64,000 nucleotides of DNA from Coprococcus_A sp051877705 (GTDB lineage: Bacteria > Bacillota > Clostridia > Lachnospirales > Lachnospiraceae), in contig JBJEJD010000039.1 in assembly GCA_051877705.1 (NCBI GenBank), positions 1 through 64,000 of the forward strand, given 5' to 3'. Both the position numbers and the translations under genes were made by a program. Of the stretch, positions 61,028 through 64,000 are shown piece after piece. The notes under the pieces are model-generated. The model did no database searches, was not told the DNA's origin, and saw nothing but the letters and a program-made list of their open reading frames with translations. How positions within the stretch are numbered: position 1 is the first letter of the stretch; each line of letters starts with the position of its first letter.

Positions 61028-62515
61028 TTAGTCTAAATTCGTATAACCCATCAGATTGATATCCACACACTGAGCAGCTTCACGACCTTCACGGATAGCC
61101 CATACCACCAGAGACTGTCCTCTGTGCATATCTCCGGCAACATAGACATTATCGGCACTTGTATGATAATGTCCCGGTTCAGTCTTCACATTTGTTCTTC
61201 CGTCTACCTCTACACCAAAAGCTTCCGTGACATAACTCTGGCTTCCAAGAAAACCTGCTGCGATCAGTACCAGATCCACTGGAATGATCTCATTGCTGCC
61301 CTCAATCTCCTGCATGGTCATTCTCCCTGACTCAGGATCCTTCTGCCAGGACAATTTTACGATCTCTGCCGCACATACATCGCCATTCTCATTTGGAATG
61401 AACGCTTTTACCGTCGTTTCATAGATTCTCGGGTCATGACCATAGACAGCAATGGCTTCTTCCTGACCGTAATCTGTCTTACAGATTTTTGGCCATTCCG
61501 GCCACGGATTGTTATCCGCCCGCGTATCCGGAGCCTTTGGCATCATCTCCAGCTGGGTCACATTCTGAGCACCCATACGTATGGAAGTTCCTACACAGTC
61601 ATTCCCCGTATCGCCGCCACCGATGACCAGCACACTCTTACCTTTAGCAGAAACATAATTATTATCCTCAAAATTGGAATCCAGCAGACTTTTTGTTGTC
61701 ATCTTCAGGAAATCAACCGCAAAGTAAATCCCCTTTGATTCACGTCCCGGAACATTGATATCTCTCGGATTGGATGCACCGCAGGCCAGCACAACACTGT
61801 CATATTCCTTCAGCAAACGGGAGGCCTTATAATTGGCACCTACATCGGCATTGGTAATAAATTCAACACCTTCATCCTTCATGAGTTGAATACGTCTTTC
61901 AATAATAGATTTATCCAGCTTCATGTTTGGAATACCATACATGAGCAATCCCCCGACACGATCATTTCTTTCAAAAACCGTTACCTGATGTCCACGCTTA
62001 TTCAACTGGTCAGCTGCTGCAAGCCCGGAAGGCCCGGATCCTACAATGGCCACTCTCTTGCCTGTTCTTGCTTTTGGCGGTTCCGGCTTCATCAGTCCAT
62101 TGGCATAACCATATTCAATAATACCGTATTCGTTCTCCTTAATGGATACCGGCTTTCCATTAAGGTTGCAGGTACATGCCGCCTCACATGGAGACGGGCA
62201 TACTCTTGAAGTAAACTCAGGAAAGCTGTTGGTCTTCAGGAGCCGGCGCCATGCCTGCTCCCAGTTGCCAGTATAGATCAGATCATTCCATTCAGGAATC
62301 AGATTGTTTAACGGACACCCTGATGCCATGCCGCCAATGATCATACCTGACTGACAGAAAGGCACACCGCACTCCATACATCTTGCTCCCTGTTTTTGCT
62401 GCATTTTACGACTCAGAGGGATATGAAACTCCTTAAAATTCTGAATACGTTCTTCAGGCGGAATCACACGGCCTGTTTCCCTCTCATATTCTAAAAATCC
62501 CGTTGGTTTTCCCAT
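61028..62515 (-). CDS. gltD: Glutamate synthase small subunit
   Basis: 495 residues. N-terminal Cys motif (ARCMECGVPFCQSG and CPLNNLIPEWN) for iron-sulphur clusters, a FAD site (VAIVGSGPSGLAAADQLNKRGH) and an NADPH site (VLVIGGGDTGNDCVGTSIRMG). It feeds electrons from NAD(P)H to the large subunit to make glutamate from glutamine and 2-oxoglutarate. GGAGGG precedes the ATG and lies within the gap after gltB (11 bases). A standard GltD. Confidence 0.95.
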   Translation of the reverse strand: MGKPTGFLEYERETGRVIPPEERIQNFKEFHIPLSRKMQQKQGARCMECGVPFCQSGMIIGGMASGCPLNNLIPEWNDLIYTGNWEQAWRRLLKTNSFPEFTSRVCPSPCEAACTCNLNGKPVSIKENEYGIIEYGYANGLMKPEPPKARTGKRVAIVGSGPSGLAAADQLNKRGHQVTVFERNDRVGGLLMYGIPNMKLDKSIIERRIQLMKDEGVEFITNADVGANYKASRLLKEYDSVVLACGASNPRDINVPGRESKGIYFAVDFLKMTTKSLLDSNFEDNNYVSAKGKSVLVIGGGDTGNDCVGTSIRMGAQNVTQLEMMPKAPDTRADNNPWPEWPKICKTDYGQEEAIAVYGHDPRIYETTVKAFIPNENGDVCAAEIVKLSWQKDPESGRMTMQEIEGSNEIIPVDLVLIAAGFLGSQSYVTEAFGVEVDGRTNVKTEPGHYHTSADNVYVAGDMHRGQSLVVWAIREGREAAQCVDINLMGYTNLD

Positions 62516-62526
62516 TTTTATCCCTC

Positions 62527-64000
62527 CTAACCTCTCTTGCTTGCATAAAATGCTTCTATCTGTGCCTGGTCGAATGTAAGACCTTTTTCTTCCATATGTA
62601 CAATGGCGGTCTGCATCCGGCTGTAATCATGAGGAATTATTTTCTTGAACTTCGGCAGATATTCCGAGAAATTATCAAGAATCTCACGTCCAATGGCAGA
62701 ACCAGTGTAATCTACATGATCCTGAATCATTCCGCGCAGTTCCATAACATCATATTTGGATGTCACTGTATCTATGGAAACCAATTCCTTATTAACACGT
62801 TTATATAAATCTCTGTGCTCATCCAGAACATAAGCTATACCGCCGCTCATACCGGCTGCAAAGTTTTTGCCTGTAGGGCCCAGAACAACGACGCGTCCGC
62901 CTGTCATGTATTCACATCCATGATCACCGACACCCTCAACAACAGCTGTCGCACCGGAATTACGTACACAGAATCTCTCACCGGCCACACCGCTGATATA
63001 GGCTTTACCACTTGTAGCTCCATAAAGTGCCACATTACCGACAATAATATTCTCATGCGGTTCAAACTGGATATTTTTTGGCGGATATAAAATCAGTTTA
63101 CCGCCAGACAGTCCTTTACCAAAATAATCATTACTGTCTCCCACCAGCTCAAGGGTCAATCCCTTCGGTATGAACGCACCAAAGCTCTGACCACCGCTGC
63201 CATTACACTTTACAGTATATGTATCCTCCGGCAATGTATCTCCATGTCTCTTTGTAATCTCTGAACCGAAAATAGTTCCCAGCGTACGATCCGTATTGGA
63301 TACATTAATTTCTATTTTCTTTTTCTTCTTACTTGCCAGTGCCGATTTAAATTCCTTCAGCAGGATCTTCTCATCAATCGTTTTTTCAAGTTCGAAATCA
63401 TAAATATCCTGCGGTATAAACAGATGCTTCTCTTCGTTCAGATACGGATTATCCACAATGGCAGAAAGATCCAGCTTGCCATAAATATGAGGATCCACAC
63501 CTTCTCTGACTTTGATCAGATCTGAACGGCCAATAAGTTCATCCACATGACGCACACCCAGTTTTGCCATAATCTCGCGCAATTCCTGAGCTATGAACTT
63601 CATAAAGTTCACCACATATTCCGGTTTACCCTTGAAACGTTTGCGCAGTTCAGGATTCTGAGTAGCGACACCCACCGGACATGTATCCAGATTACATACT
63701 CTCATCATAACACATCCCATGGTTACAAGCGGAGCTGTTGCAAATCCATATTCTTCTGCTCCGAATATGGCTGCCATAGCCACATCGCGGCCTGTCATCA
63801 GCTTACCATCTGTCTCCAGACGTACTCTGGAACGAAGTCCGTTCATAATCAGTGTCTGATGGGTCTCAGCCAGACCAATCTCCCAAGGAAGTCCCGCATT
63901 ATGAATAGAAGTTCTAGGTGCAGCGCCTGTACCGCCATCATAACCGGATATGAGAATAACCTGAGCTCCTGCTTTGGCAACACCGGCAGCAACAGTTCCA
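62527..64000 (-). CDS. gltB: Glutamate synthase large subunit (C-terminal part; continues past the window)
   Basis: About 490 residues visible, the C-terminal third of a protein usually near 1500. The FMN/2-oxoglutarate domain end is seen (ILISGYDGGTGAAPRTSIHNAGLPWEIGLAE), then the 3Fe-4S cysteines in CVMMRVCNLDTC, and the long beta-helix C-terminal domain (GSGGQSFGAF, VALYGATSGKAYISG, GGRVVVLGPTG). The N-terminal glutamine amidotransferase part lies beyond the right edge. It is cotranscribed with gltD; no regulator of nitrogen control is visible in the window. Confidence 0.95.
   Translation of the reverse strand, partial: GTVAAGVAKAGAQVILISGYDGGTGAAPRTSIHNAGLPWEIGLAETHQTLIMNGLRSRVRLETDGKLMTGRDVAMAAIFGAEEYGFATAPLVTMGCVMMRVCNLDTCPVGVATQNPELRKRFKGKPEYVVNFMKFIAQELREIMAKLGVRHVDELIGRSDLIKVREGVDPHIYGKLDLSAIVDNPYLNEEKHLFIPQDIYDFELEKTIDEKILLKEFKSALASKKKKKIEINVSNTDRTLGTIFGSEITKRHGDTLPEDTYTVKCNGSGGQSFGAFIPKGLTLELVGDSNDYFGKGLSGGKLILYPPKNIQFEPHENIIVGNVALYGATSGKAYISGVAGERFCVRNSGATAVVEGVGDHGCEYMTGGRVVVLGPTGKNFAAGMSGGIAYVLDEHRDLYKRVNKELVSIDTVTSKYDVMELRGMIQDHVDYTGSAIGREILDNFSEYLPKFKKIIPHDYSRMQTAIVHMEEKGLTFDQAQIEAFYASKRG

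Overview
The window reads as a contiguous stretch of chromosome from a low-to-mid GC Firmicute of the class Clostridia, most likely family Lachnospiraceae. Support: strong GGAGG ribosome binding sites, a threonyl-tRNA synthetase T-box, an L20-type leader before infC-rpmI-rplT, CarD, YerC, DUF1292 and DUF1836 proteins, a NusG-domain-II/Gx-transporter pair, a fused PhnE and a membrane pyrophosphatase. I cannot name the genus. Most genes lie on the minus strand, which is probably the leading strand here. One 100-N assembly gap (43393-43492) sits inside a tandem repeat. I saw no integrase, transposase, phage or CRISPR genes.

Layout. 0-6 kb: an MFS transporter faces a tight five-gene operon (circularly permuted ATP-grasp, alpha-E, transglutaminase, then two M14 AstE/AspA-like proteins, one of which has lost zinc and catalytic residues). 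6-9.5 kb: an acyl-CoA ligase carrying C-terminal Fn3 domains, divergent from a LysR regulator. 9.5-21 kb: DUF1292, a UvrD-like helicase, gltX, Gx transporter/NusG II, tRNA-Leu, YmaF, a strongly promoted 3-hydroxyacyl-CoA dehydrogenase, infC-rpmI-rplT (IF3 probably starts at ATT), thrS with T-box, and a RelQ-like synthetase. 21-31 kb: pta, a PhnD-PhnC-PhnE importer behind ddl-murF, and a 905-residue fusion of a ribosomal-protection-type GTPase to a YacP/Rae1-like NYN nuclease. 31-38 kb: tRNA-Ser, an aldose epimerase-like protein, an RsmH-like methyltransferase, an L,D-transpeptidase with a Pro-Glu-Thr tail, asd, an acidic anchored protein, an S1 protein and lepB. 38-46 kb: accessory material with two unrelated structured tandem repeats, CarD, an orphan ABC binding protein, a lipoprotein, small regulators, and an AraC/AtoE-type transporter pair.

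46-56 kb: a probable nine-gene operon from one promoter: THUMP-like methyltransferase, MerR, hemA, precorrin-2 dehydrogenase, hemC, cobA-hemD, hemB, hemL, plsC. It makes uroporphyrinogen III from glutamyl-tRNA and sends it towards sirohaem/cobalamin; no later haem genes are visible. 56-64 kb: a cold-shock protein, pepT with a small coupled gene, a nitroreductase, a membrane pyrophosphatase with a sodium-pump-like signature, and gltD-gltB (gltB runs off the right end).

The best candidates for undescribed biology are the RPP-GTPase/NYN nuclease fusion (28.6-31.3 kb), the ATP-grasp/alpha-E/transglutaminase/M14 pair operon (1.2-5.9 kb), the acyl-CoA ligase-Fn3 fusion, and the two hairpin-rich repeat loci. 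All functional statements are from reading sequence motifs; no database search was run.
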